Positions 1-9,151 of a stretch of 64,000 nt of DNA are shown one piece after another. Position 1 is the stretch's first letter; every line of letters starts with the position of its first letter. The stretch lies in the NCBI RefSeq assembly GCF_018100985.1, contig NZ_JAGJEI010000007.1, positions 62,001 through 126,000 on the forward strand. The letters are read 5' to 3'. Position numbers and translations under genes: made by a program. The stretch comes from Pseudoalteromonas sp. MMG007. GTDB lineage: Bacteria; Pseudomonadota; Gammaproteobacteria; Enterobacterales; Alteromonadaceae. The notes beneath the pieces are model-generated. The model did not search any database. It saw only the letters and a list, made by a program, of their open reading frames with translations, and was not told where the DNA came from.

Positions 1-1921
1 TGCTAAAGCTAACCGTTACCTTGAAACCGAAAACCTCGCTACCGTAGAAGTAGGTCAAGGTACATCTGATATTAAATCGGCCTCGCTTGAAGCGCTAGGC
101 GGTACATTTAACTTTGTAAGTAAAGCGCCAAGCCTTGATAAAAGCACCACTTTTGCTTACACCTCAGGTAGCCATGATGCAACTCGTTACTATTTTAAAC
201 ACGAAACCGGCACTATTTTTGACAATACACAAGCGTATGTAAGTTACTCGCAAACTGATACCAGCCGCTGGATTGGCTCGGGTAGTAATGGGGGGAAAGA
301 CAACCAACACGCAGAGCTTAAATTTGTAACAACGCTTACAGATTTAACCATTACAGGGCGTTTATCTTACGATGATGTAAGCGAGACTAACTACAATAGT
401 GTAAGCCTTGAGCAATTTGAACAAACACCCGAGTGGGATCAGCTAACATGGAACTGGACAGGCGTACCACATTACGACCAAATGTTTGCCGAGGGCTGGG
501 GTACGCTTCGTGAAAATACCTTAGCGTATTTAAAGTTTGAATATGCGCTTTCGCCAACATCGCTTATTACAGTAAGCCCTTATTATCATAATAACTCGGG
601 CCGGGGCGATTGGATCCCTCCTTATTTAACAACGCCCGTAGATGAAAACGGCAACCCAACGACCGAGGGCGGCACTAACGCGCTCTCGTATGGTTTTGTA
701 GATAGCGATGGCAATGCATTTGCGCCAAATGAGGGCTGTACGGCAAGCTTAAGCTGGCCGTGGGAGTCGGGCCCTGGTTTAAACCCTGCGTGTTACGATG
801 ATACAGCAACTCCTGTTATGTCGTACCGTCATACACATTATAAAAAAGACCGCTTAGGTGTAACAGCTAACTACCAAGCTACCTTTGGCATGCACGATAT
901 AGAAGCCGGTTTTTGGTATGAGCAAAGCAACCGTGATGAATCACGCGATTGGCACAAAGTGATTAATGCCAGCATTTACCACCATTTTGATAGCACACCG
1001 TACTGGACGCAGTATAAAAATACGTTTGAGACCGACACGCTAAAATGGTACGCGCAAGATTCAATGGCGCTTGGCGATTTTACGCTTAACTTAGGTGTTA
1101 AAAAGTACCTTGTTGATATTGAAAAGTACGACCATTACCAAAATGCCACAACAGCTAAAGTTAATAGCGACTCTGACGTGTTATTTAGTGGCGGTATTTT
1201 GTATCAATTAAATAATTCAACCGAGTTATTTGCCAGTTACAGTGAAAACTTTGCAGCCATAAAAGACGGTGTACTTGAGCGCGATAGCTCTGATTTATCA
1301 GCCATTGAGCCAGAAACCGCTGAAAACATTGACCTAGGTGTACGCTATCAAAACGACGCGCTAAAACTCACGGCAACAGCGTACTCAATAGAATTTGATA
1401 ACCGCATAACCTTTATAGCACCGGGTAGCGATACCGGCGGTATTGATTACACCATAGGTACAAATGGCTCTTACTTAAATGTAGGCGGTATTGAATCAAA
1501 AGGTTTAGAACTAGCGGCAAGTTATATGCTTAACGCGCAGTGGAGCGTATACAGCTCGTACACGAATAATGACTCAGAGTACAAAGGCGATGCACCAGGG
1601 TTTGAAGCAGGTGAAAAAGTAATAGACTCAGTTGATGACTTGTTTGTGCTCTCTACAGACTACTACAGCGGCGATTTTCGTTTTGGGCTATCGGCTAAAT
1701 ACACTGGTGAGCGAGGAGATGTTGATGGCTACACTGTGGTTGATTTAAATGCCGGTTACTCAGCTGATGTAAATGCAGGGCCATTTAAAGCGCTAGATAT
1801 TGCCTTTGTGGTATATAACATTACTGATGAAAGCTATTTAGCGGGCGGTACTGGCAACGGGAGTACTTATTATATTGGTGCGCCTCGTACGGCAGCGGTT
1901 ACGCTTACTGCTACTTTTTAA
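1..1921 (+). CDS. TonB-dependent outer-membrane receptor, 3' part (5' end outside window)
   Basis: Frame 2 is open from the first base of the window, so the gene is truncated by the window edge; the first ATG at 482 is internal. The visible 639 residues begin inside the plug domain (VEVGQGTSD... then GGTFNFVSK, typical of the plug end) and continue through a TonB-receptor beta-barrel: alternating aromatic strands, FASYSENF, the AENIDLGVRY motif, and a C-terminal Phe (TATF) of the kind recognised by the barrel-assembly machinery. Family knowledge: such receptors import siderophores, vitamin B12 or oligosaccharides using TonB energy. No substrate can be assigned because the N-terminus and upstream genes are missing. 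A good terminator follows at 1939. Confidence 0.9.
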   Translation, partial: AKANRYLETENLATVEVGQGTSDIKSASLEALGGTFNFVSKAPSLDKSTTFAYTSGSHDATRYYFKHETGTIFDNTQAYVSYSQTDTSRWIGSGSNGGKDNQHAELKFVTTLTDLTITGRLSYDDVSETNYNSVSLEQFEQTPEWDQLTWNWTGVPHYDQMFAEGWGTLRENTLAYLKFEYALSPTSLITVSPYYHNNSGRGDWIPPYLTTPVDENGNPTTEGGTNALSYGFVDSDGNAFAPNEGCTASLSWPWESGPGLNPACYDDTATPVMSYRHTHYKKDRLGVTANYQATFGMHDIEAGFWYEQSNRDESRDWHKVINASIYHHFDSTPYWTQYKNTFETDTLKWYAQDSMALGDFTLNLGVKKYLVDIEKYDHYQNATTAKVNSDSDVLFSGGILYQLNNSTELFASYSENFAAIKDGVLERDSSDLSAIEPETAENIDLGVRYQNDALKLTATAYSIEFDNRITFIAPGSDTGGIDYTIGTNGSYLNVGGIESKGLELAASYMLNAQWSVYSSYTNNDSEYKGDAPGFEAGEKVIDSVDDLFVLSTDYYSGDFRFGLSAKYTGERGDVDGYTVVDLNAGYSADVNAGPFKALDIAFVVYNITDESYLAGGTGNGSTYYIGAPRTAAVTLTATF

Positions 1922-1938
1922 GTAAACAAAACTGTTTT

Positions 1939-1963
1939 AAGCCCATCACTGATGGGCTTTTTA
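1939..1963 (+). terminator. Rho-independent terminator of the TonB receptor
   Basis: Perfect 9-bp stem AAGCCCATC / GATGGGCTT with an ACT loop, followed by a short T-rich tract, 17 nt after the receptor stop. Confidence 0.85.
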
Positions 1964-2271
1964 TATTTATAGTCGAGTTCGAACTAGGGTGTTTGCACGA
2001 GTAAAGTTTAAAGTTAAACAACCCAGTAAAATGTGCTGGTTTATTATTTTATTTTGATTAATAGCCACGCTAAATGCACCATGTTTGAGTTTAGCGCCAA
2101 TCATATAAGCGAGATTAAATTTAAAAAATAAACAGGCTTTAATACATACGTATGATGCATATGCAATTACATGCTAACTCGCTGATTTATTAGTGCCAAT
2201 TTACTGATTGTGCTACCCCTATAATTGAAAATATCTTACACTGGTTTTATCTCAAGTAAGGTAGTTCGCGT
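1964..2271. other. Intergenic region upstream of recC
   Basis: No gene is visible. It holds two adjacent 10-bp palindromes, CATACGTATG (2145-2154) and TGCATATGCA (2156-2165), and a TATAAT hexamer at 2220-2225 with no convincing -35 box. The recC ribosome-binding site (AAGG, about 12 nt before the ATG) is weak. Confidence 0.5.
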
Positions 2272-5200
2272 ATGCTCAATATTATCCAATCAAACCGTAT
2301 GGAAGCGCTACAAGCGCAGTTTCATAAGCTGTTAAAAGTAAGCCCATTACAAAGCCCTTTCGATAAAGAAGTGGTGCTGGTGCAATCGCCGGGTATGTCG
2401 CAGTGGTTAAAAATTGGTTTAAGTGAACATTTGGGGATCGCAGCGCAGGTTGATTTTCCGCTGCCATCGAGTTTTATTTGGCAGTTGTATCAACAATTAC
2501 TACCAAATGTACCCAAAGAGTCTGCGTTTAATAAGCCTAACCTGGCTTGGAAATTATTTGCAATACTCCCTAACTGTATTGATGAGCTACTTTACTTGCC
2601 GCTAAAAACCTATTTAGAGGGCGATATAGACGGGCAAAAAACGTTTGCGCTGTGCGAAAAAATAGCCGACGTGTACGACCAATATTTAATGTACCGTCCG
2701 CATTGGATTGCCACCTGGGATAGTGGCAAAGATGAACTTGAGGACGTAGATGTAAACATTGCGCCATGGCAACCCGACTTATGGCGACGCATTGTAAAAC
2801 TAAGCAAAGAGCTTGGGCAAAGCCAATTTCATCGCGCTAATATGCAAGGGCAGTTACTTGCAGCACTTGAGACTATGGATAATAGCTTGTTACCTAAGCG
2901 CATTAGCTTATTTGGTATATCGGCGATTGCCAGTTCTCAGCTTGAAGTATTTGAAGCGCTGAGTAAAAAAACAGACGTGTTTTTATTCTTTTTTAACCCT
3001 AGTGAGCATTATTGGGGCGATATAATAGATGAAAAAACCGCTGCAAAAATAGCAGCAAAATACGCCAAAATGCCGCTTATAGAAGCTCAGCAAAAAAAAC
3101 AAACTGACCCTGACGAAGAATACTACTTTATAGGTAACCCGCTTTTATCGTCGTGGGGTAAGTTAGGGCGTGATTACTTTGAGCAACTAGTACAACTTGA
3201 TGCCCGATGGATAGATGGCTTTATAGACGTATTTGACGACACGTTACTTGGGCAAGTTCAAAGTGAAATTTACCAGCTTGCGTTTAAAGGGGAGTCTCTT
3301 ACCGATAACAAAGAGTGGTTTATAAATGATGAAGGCAAACTGCCGGTAAGCGCGACCGACACCAGTATTACCCTTAGCGATTGCCACACCCCTCTTAGAG
3401 AAGTTGAGCGTCTGCACGACTACTTACTTAATTTGTTTAATCAAAACCCGGCGCTTACACCAAAAGACATTATTGTAATGATGCCCGATGTTGGCACATA
3501 CAGCCCCTATATTGAGGCCGTTTTTGGTGGCGCGCAAGGCAGCCGTTTTATTCCGTATGCCTTGGCCGATTTAGCCATAGAGCAAGAAAAACCCGTGCTT
3601 AGCTCGTTTGCCAGCCTAGCTAACTTACCGTTTTCGCGCTTTGGCGTGTCAGATATTCTTGATTTACTGCAAGTAACGCAAATTGCCGAAAAATTTGGCC
3701 TTGAAGCGCACGAGTACGAGCAAATTCAATACTGGCTTGAGCGAGTGGGCGTAAAATGGGGTATAAATGCTGAGCATAAAAGTAGCTTTGACTTACCGGC
3801 AATCGATTTAAATACTTGGCAACACGGGCTTAACCGCTTATTACTCGGCATAGCGCAGCGCGACGAACAATGCCCGTTTAACGGTATTTATAGTGCCGAT
3901 GAAGTAGAAGGCATGGCACTTGATACGCTTAATAAGCTGGTGGATTTTATTAATGTGCTGCAACACTTTAAAGAGCAACTAACACCTGACGATACACTGA
4001 CTAATAAAGCACTTATTTTAAGTGAGTTATTAAACGCTATATACGAAAGTGAAAGTGATGATAGTTGGGATTTATTAGTACTACAAAAAGTACTTGAAGA
4101 GTTACAAAAGCATCACGATAACGGCGATTACAGCCAAGCTGTGTCGCAGCGCATTGTAAGTTACTTAATCAAACAAGGCATTCAAGAAAAAGGCGTAGGG
4201 CAGCGGTTTTTAGTCGGCCAGGTAAACTTTTGTACCTTAATGCCAATGCGCGCAGTACCGTTTAAAGTGGTGTGTATGCTAGGTTTAAACGACGCTGATT
4301 ACCCGCGTAACGTACAACCTATTGGTTTTGACTTAGTGCCGTACTCTAAAAAACAAAAAGGTGACCGTTCACGTAAATTAGACGACCGTTACTTATTTTT
4401 AGAGGCACTACTCAGTGCTCGTGATAGTTTATATATGAGCTATATTGGGCGCTCATGTTTTGATAACCAACCCCGTATGCCATCAACCTTAGTAAGTGAG
4501 CTTTTAGAATACATTGGCCGTAGCTTTATCTTGAATAATACGGGGCCGGTAATTCCTGGCAAGTTAGAATTTAGATTACCAAATTGTTTGATTAACCAGC
4601 AACATTTACAGCCCTTTAATAGTGCTTATTATTTAAAAAGTAATGAGCAAAGTAGTGCGCTAAATAATCACAGTTATAACCCTATTTGGCTGCCGAGCGA
4701 GTCTATTACGGTACAACCTGTTAGTGCACTTGACGTTACCCCTCCTGACACACTCGATTTAGACAGCTTTATTAGAAGCGTGTGCAATGCACAAGAGAGC
4801 TTTTATCAGCAAACGTTAGGTTTACGCCTGCCACAATTTAACGAAGTCGCAAAAGACGAGGAACCCTTTAGCCTAGATGCACTTCGTCGTTACTTTTATC
4901 TTGATGAAATACTCGACGCTAATATTAACGAGCAACCACTGAGTACTGAGCAAATATTACAGCGCGGTGAGCTGCCGCAGGCTAATGTAGGTAGTTTAAT
5001 TTTTGAAGGGATGGAGCATCGAGTAGATGCACTTGCAGGGCAAGTTAAAGAGCAGATTAAAGGCGGGAAAAGTGAGCCCATTGAAGTCGCTCTACAAATA
5101 GAAAATACCAAAATAGAAGGCTGGCTAAATCATATTTATCTGCAAAAACAAGTGTTTTATCGAAGCGCCAGCATTAAAGCGAAAGATTTAATTAAAGGCT

Positions 5201-5592
5201 TTATATACCACCTAGCTGCACAAAGTATGGAGCAAGAAGTAGAAACTCTTCTGCTTGGGCTTGATAAGCAAATTAGTTATGCGCCAATCAGCAAAGCCGA
5301 TGCAGATGCCTTGTTAAGTGATTGGTTTGAGCTATATAAAGCGCTTCGCAAAGAGCCAATACCGTTTTTTCCGGTTAGTGGCTACGAGTACGTAAAAAGC
5401 GGCGGTGACATTGGCAAAGCCACTAGCAAGTTTAGCCCGCAGTATATAGGGCGAGGCGAGGGCGAAAACCCTTATATTCGCTTAACAGTGCAATCGCTCA
5501 ATGACTGCCAAGAAGAATTTATAAAGTGGAGCGATAAGTTACTTGCACCATTGTTTGAACACGCAAAGGAGAGTGACCATGCAAGCGCTTAA
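2272..5592 (+). CDS. recC: Exodeoxyribonuclease V subunit gamma (RecC)
   Basis: 1106 residues, close to E. coli RecC (about 1120). RecC is the structural and Chi-recognising subunit of the RecBCD helicase-nuclease, which resects double-strand breaks and degrades linear foreign DNA. The N-terminus (MLNIIQSNRMEALQAQF, then VLVQSPGMSQWLKIGLSE) is the typical RecC start, and the catalytically dead helicase-like fold gives recognisable pieces such as GQVNFCTLMPMRAVPFKVVC and LGLNDADYPR. It is first in a recC-recB-recD cluster; its last 14 nt overlap recB. Unlike E. coli there is no ptrA between recC and recB. Assignment is secure from sequence and context. Confidence 0.97.
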   Translation: MLNIIQSNRMEALQAQFHKLLKVSPLQSPFDKEVVLVQSPGMSQWLKIGLSEHLGIAAQVDFPLPSSFIWQLYQQLLPNVPKESAFNKPNLAWKLFAILPNCIDELLYLPLKTYLEGDIDGQKTFALCEKIADVYDQYLMYRPHWIATWDSGKDELEDVDVNIAPWQPDLWRRIVKLSKELGQSQFHRANMQGQLLAALETMDNSLLPKRISLFGISAIASSQLEVFEALSKKTDVFLFFFNPSEHYWGDIIDEKTAAKIAAKYAKMPLIEAQQKKQTDPDEEYYFIGNPLLSSWGKLGRDYFEQLVQLDARWIDGFIDVFDDTLLGQVQSEIYQLAFKGESLTDNKEWFINDEGKLPVSATDTSITLSDCHTPLREVERLHDYLLNLFNQNPALTPKDIIVMMPDVGTYSPYIEAVFGGAQGSRFIPYALADLAIEQEKPVLSSFASLANLPFSRFGVSDILDLLQVTQIAEKFGLEAHEYEQIQYWLERVGVKWGINAEHKSSFDLPAIDLNTWQHGLNRLLLGIAQRDEQCPFNGIYSADEVEGMALDTLNKLVDFINVLQHFKEQLTPDDTLTNKALILSELLNAIYESESDDSWDLLVLQKVLEELQKHHDNGDYSQAVSQRIVSYLIKQGIQEKGVGQRFLVGQVNFCTLMPMRAVPFKVVCMLGLNDADYPRNVQPIGFDLVPYSKKQKGDRSRKLDDRYLFLEALLSARDSLYMSYIGRSCFDNQPRMPSTLVSELLEYIGRSFILNNTGPVIPGKLEFRLPNCLINQQHLQPFNSAYYLKSNEQSSALNNHSYNPIWLPSESITVQPVSALDVTPPDTLDLDSFIRSVCNAQESFYQQTLGLRLPQFNEVAKDEEPFSLDALRRYFYLDEILDANINEQPLSTEQILQRGELPQANVGSLIFEGMEHRVDALAGQVKEQIKGGKSEPIEVALQIENTKIEGWLNHIYLQKQVFYRSASIKAKDLIKGFIYHLAAQSMEQEVETLLLGLDKQISYAPISKADADALLSDWFELYKALRKEPIPFFPVSGYEYVKSGGDIGKATSKFSPQYIGRGEGENPYIRLTVQSLNDCQEEFIKWSDKLLAPLFEHAKESDHASA

Positions 5593-8500
5593 CCCACTAA
5601 CTATGCCGCTAATAGGGCAAAGCTTAATAGAAGCCAGCGCCGGTACTGGTAAAACCTATACTATAACAGGCCTTTATTTGCGCTATTTATTAGGGATGCA
5701 AATAGAAGGTGAGCTAAATACGCCACTCAGTGTTGAGCAAATATTAGTGGTGACATTTACCGATGCCGCTACACAAGAAATTAAAGACCGTGTACGCAGC
5801 CGTATTATTGCTGCGCGCGACGCACTACTTGGACAAGACCCAAAAGATGAGTTAATAGAAGGTGTAATAGCCGCAATTGATGACAAACACCGCGCATTTG
5901 ATTTACTTGATGCAGCGGCTAAATCAATGGATGAGGCAGCCATATTTACCATTCATGGTTTTTGTCAGCGAATGTTAAAACAGCATGCGTTTGAATCGGG
6001 TGTGGCGTTTAACCTTGAGTTTATTTTAGACGAGCGCGACATACTGCTCGAAACCATTAAAGATTTTTGGCGCGCGTTTGTATACCCGCTCAATAAAGAA
6101 CGCACCGATGCCATTTTAGATGTATTTGCAGCCCCTGAGTCGTTATTTAGCCAAGTAAGTAGCGTGCTTAATAAAGCTAATGCGCACATTACACCGCAAA
6201 TAAATTTAGACGATGTATGGCAAGCCCGTGATGAATACATAAATAAAGTACCTGCATTTAAAAGGGCGGTAATAGATCAAGAATTTATTGCTGCGATTAA
6301 AGGATCAGGCTTAAGCGGTTCTAAAACACCTGCTCGTAAGGGGAGCTTGGCTGCGCTTGAAGCCTTTTGTGCAAGTGATGATTTGTTTTTTGAGTTTGGC
6401 ACTAGCAAATATTCGTTTGAGGTATGGAGCAGCGAAAATTTAAGTGATGCAGCAAATTATAAAAAAAATCAGCCATTATTTACGCATCCATTACTGAGTC
6501 AATTTGACGAGCTTGCTGCGCTTAATAACACGATAAATCAAGGCTTAAAAATAGCGATAGTGCAGTACGCTTCACGCTGGGTTAAAGCCGCCATAGTAAA
6601 ACGCAAGCAAGAGCAAAGCGTAATCACTCCAGATGATTTACTCACCAACTTACACAGAGCACTTAATGGTGAGCAAGGCGATGCACTCGCGCAAAAAGTA
6701 GCGCAACTATTCCCTGTAGCCATGATAGATGAATTTCAAGATACCGACCCCATTCAGTACGGTATTTTTAGTAAAATATACGGCCAAGAAAACACTACGC
6801 TTGCCATGATAGGTGACCCAAAGCAGGCTATTTATGGCTTTAGGGGCGCTGATATTTTTACCTATATTGGTGCAAAAGAAGCGGTGCAAACAGAGCAACA
6901 ATTTACCCTAGGTACAAATTTTCGCTCAAGCACCGATATAGTCAACAGCGTTAATAGCTTATTCGGTAAACACGCTAATAGCTTTATTTATAACGACGCT
7001 ATACCGTTTAACGCGGTGGCTGCTAAAGGTAAAAAAGCTGACGAAACATTTATAGTAGATGGTAAACCAGCCACTGCCTTTGAATTTAATGTATTTGTTG
7101 ATGAAGCCGCAGATGAAAAAAACAAACCAACAAACAAAGGAGTGGGGCAAGCACATTTAGCCACTCACTTTGCTAATAAAATTGTTACCTTGCTTGAAAA
7201 AGCAAAACAAGGCACAGCGTGCATAGGCAATAAGCCCGTAAGCGCTGCCGATATTTGTATATTAGTACGCGACCGTGTAGAAGCACAAATAATGAAAAAA
7301 GCGCTGGGTGATGCCAAAATTTCTAGCGTTTACTTATCACGAGAAAGCGTATTTAGCCAAGAGCTTAGCCATCATTTACTTAACTTTTTAACGGCTTTAC
7401 ATGGTCAGTACGACGAGTCGTTGCTGCGTGGTGTGCTTGCCGGCCCATTATTTTGTTTAAGTTATAACGATATATTTGCACTCGCCGATGATGAAAATAA
7501 ATGGCAAGAGCATTTAAACTTTTTTGCACAGCTTAGCCATGTTTGGAACAAACAAGGCGCTATGGCTATGCTTGAGCGCTTAATGAGCCACAATCAGCTA
7601 AGCGCTAAATGGCAAGGTTTAGGGTATAACGTAGAACGGTGGCTAACCGACTTTAGACACTTAGGTGAAATACTCCAGCAAAAACAAATTGAGCTTGAAG
7701 GCACCTTACGTTTACTGCGCTGGTTTGCACAAAAGGTAAGTCAACAAGATGGTGAAACCGTACAAGTACGCCTAGAAAGCGATGCTAACTTAGTTAAAAT
7801 TGTAACAATGCATGCATCAAAAGGGCTTGAATACCCACTGGTATTTATGCCTTTTGCTAGTGGTTATCGCGAAACCAAGGAAGCGCTTTATCATGATAAA
7901 GGTAAATTGGTTTACGATTTAAGTAAAAATGAAGACGCACTGCAAAAAGCAGAACAAGAGCGCCTTGCAGAAGACTTACGGCTATTATACGTAGCGCTTA
8001 CCCGTGCTGTACATTTTTGCTCGCTAGGCGTTTATAACTTAGGGCAAGGGCAGAGCAGCCGCTTAGCGATTCAAAGTAGTGCACTTGGGCATGTTTTATT
8101 TTCAGGGCTTGAGCTTTCAAGCAGCCAAGTATGGCGTACACATTTAAGTGAATTTTGCGATGCTAATAAAGCGATGAGTTATCAGCAATTTACCTCACAA
8201 GCGTTGTTAGAGCAGGGCACATTACGTTTTGCACAAAGCGAAAACTCATCCCAAGCGCTTAGCATTAATAGTGTAACGGCAACTATTGAGCGTGACTGGC
8301 GAGCAACTAGCTTTAGTGCGCTGAGCTTTAAAAAGCACACCGACCATATAGAGCCAGGGCGTAGTGATGAAGATCATGAAAAGGATGAGTTTGCAGCACA
8401 AGAAGACGAGCTACCTTCTCCTTACAGTTTTCCTAAAGGTGCAAAACCGGGCAGCTGTTTACACGAAATATTTGAGCAAATTGATTTTACAAGCCCACTC

Positions 8501-9151
8501 GAGCACCCTACAAATAAAGAGCAAAACCTAGACGAGGTTGTAAAGCGTGCGCTTGAAAAATACCACATTAGCGAGAGCTGGCAAGATGTAACTGAGCAGT
8601 GGATACTCGATTCGTTGCAATGCCCATTAAATGCTAACAGCAGTAATGATTTAAGCTTGAGTAAATTAGCGCCAAGTGATTGCTTGGTAGAAATGGAGTT
8701 TAATTTACCGCTGAGCAGTTTAAGTGCCCCTCAGTTAAACGAAATCCTTATTAAACATTTTGGTTTTACTCAAAGCAAACTAGAATTTGCTCATGTAAAA
8801 GGGCTTTTAAAAGGCTTTATAGATTTAATATTTTGCTATCAAGATAAGTATTACATTTTAGATTATAAGTCTAATTACTTAGGTAATACTCCGGCAGATT
8901 ATAAGAGTGACTTACTAGAGCAAGCGATGAGTAGTCATCAGTATCATTTACAGTATTTAATATATACCGTTGCTTTGCACCGGTTGTTAAAACAACGCAT
9001 TAGTGATTACTCAATAGATACCCACTTAGGTGGCGTTTATTACACCTTTTTACGCGGGATGCCTGCAGGGCAAGGCGTGTATTTTAAAAAATTAACGCAA
9101 GAGCAAGTAACTATTTTAGATGGCTTGTTTAGCCAAGGAGCCATGCTATGA
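5579..9151 (+). CDS. recB: Exodeoxyribonuclease V subunit beta (RecB)
   Basis: 1190 residues. I chose the ATG at 5579 rather than the upstream in-frame ATG at 5543 because AAAGGAG lies at 5565-5571 and family members start close to the Walker A motif. Superfamily 1A helicase: Walker A ASAGTGKT at residues 19-26, Walker B region VAMIDEFQDTDP, GDPKQAIYGFRGAD, and the late helicase motif VTMHASKGLEYP and RLLYVALTRA. The C-terminal RecB-family nuclease domain keeps its Asp-Asp-Lys site in FIDLIF...YILDYKSN. RecB is the 3'-5' motor and the only nuclease of the complex. The 14-nt overlap with recC and the ATGA overlap with recD imply translational coupling. Confidence 0.97.
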   Translation: MQALNPLTMPLIGQSLIEASAGTGKTYTITGLYLRYLLGMQIEGELNTPLSVEQILVVTFTDAATQEIKDRVRSRIIAARDALLGQDPKDELIEGVIAAIDDKHRAFDLLDAAAKSMDEAAIFTIHGFCQRMLKQHAFESGVAFNLEFILDERDILLETIKDFWRAFVYPLNKERTDAILDVFAAPESLFSQVSSVLNKANAHITPQINLDDVWQARDEYINKVPAFKRAVIDQEFIAAIKGSGLSGSKTPARKGSLAALEAFCASDDLFFEFGTSKYSFEVWSSENLSDAANYKKNQPLFTHPLLSQFDELAALNNTINQGLKIAIVQYASRWVKAAIVKRKQEQSVITPDDLLTNLHRALNGEQGDALAQKVAQLFPVAMIDEFQDTDPIQYGIFSKIYGQENTTLAMIGDPKQAIYGFRGADIFTYIGAKEAVQTEQQFTLGTNFRSSTDIVNSVNSLFGKHANSFIYNDAIPFNAVAAKGKKADETFIVDGKPATAFEFNVFVDEAADEKNKPTNKGVGQAHLATHFANKIVTLLEKAKQGTACIGNKPVSAADICILVRDRVEAQIMKKALGDAKISSVYLSRESVFSQELSHHLLNFLTALHGQYDESLLRGVLAGPLFCLSYNDIFALADDENKWQEHLNFFAQLSHVWNKQGAMAMLERLMSHNQLSAKWQGLGYNVERWLTDFRHLGEILQQKQIELEGTLRLLRWFAQKVSQQDGETVQVRLESDANLVKIVTMHASKGLEYPLVFMPFASGYRETKEALYHDKGKLVYDLSKNEDALQKAEQERLAEDLRLLYVALTRAVHFCSLGVYNLGQGQSSRLAIQSSALGHVLFSGLELSSSQVWRTHLSEFCDANKAMSYQQFTSQALLEQGTLRFAQSENSSQALSINSVTATIERDWRATSFSALSFKKHTDHIEPGRSDEDHEKDEFAAQEDELPSPYSFPKGAKPGSCLHEIFEQIDFTSPLEHPTNKEQNLDEVVKRALEKYHISESWQDVTEQWILDSLQCPLNANSSNDLSLSKLAPSDCLVEMEFNLPLSSLSAPQLNEILIKHFGFTQSKLEFAHVKGLLKGFIDLIFCYQDKYYILDYKSNYLGNTPADYKSDLLEQAMSSHQYHLQYLIYTVALHRLLKQRISDYSIDTHLGGVYYTFLRGMPAGQGVYFKKLTQEQVTILDGLFSQGAML

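Noticed and set aside
5543..5578. Upstream in-frame ATG for recB
   Set aside because: The AAAGGAG at 5565-5571 fits the ATG at 5579, and the family start is close to the Walker A motif.
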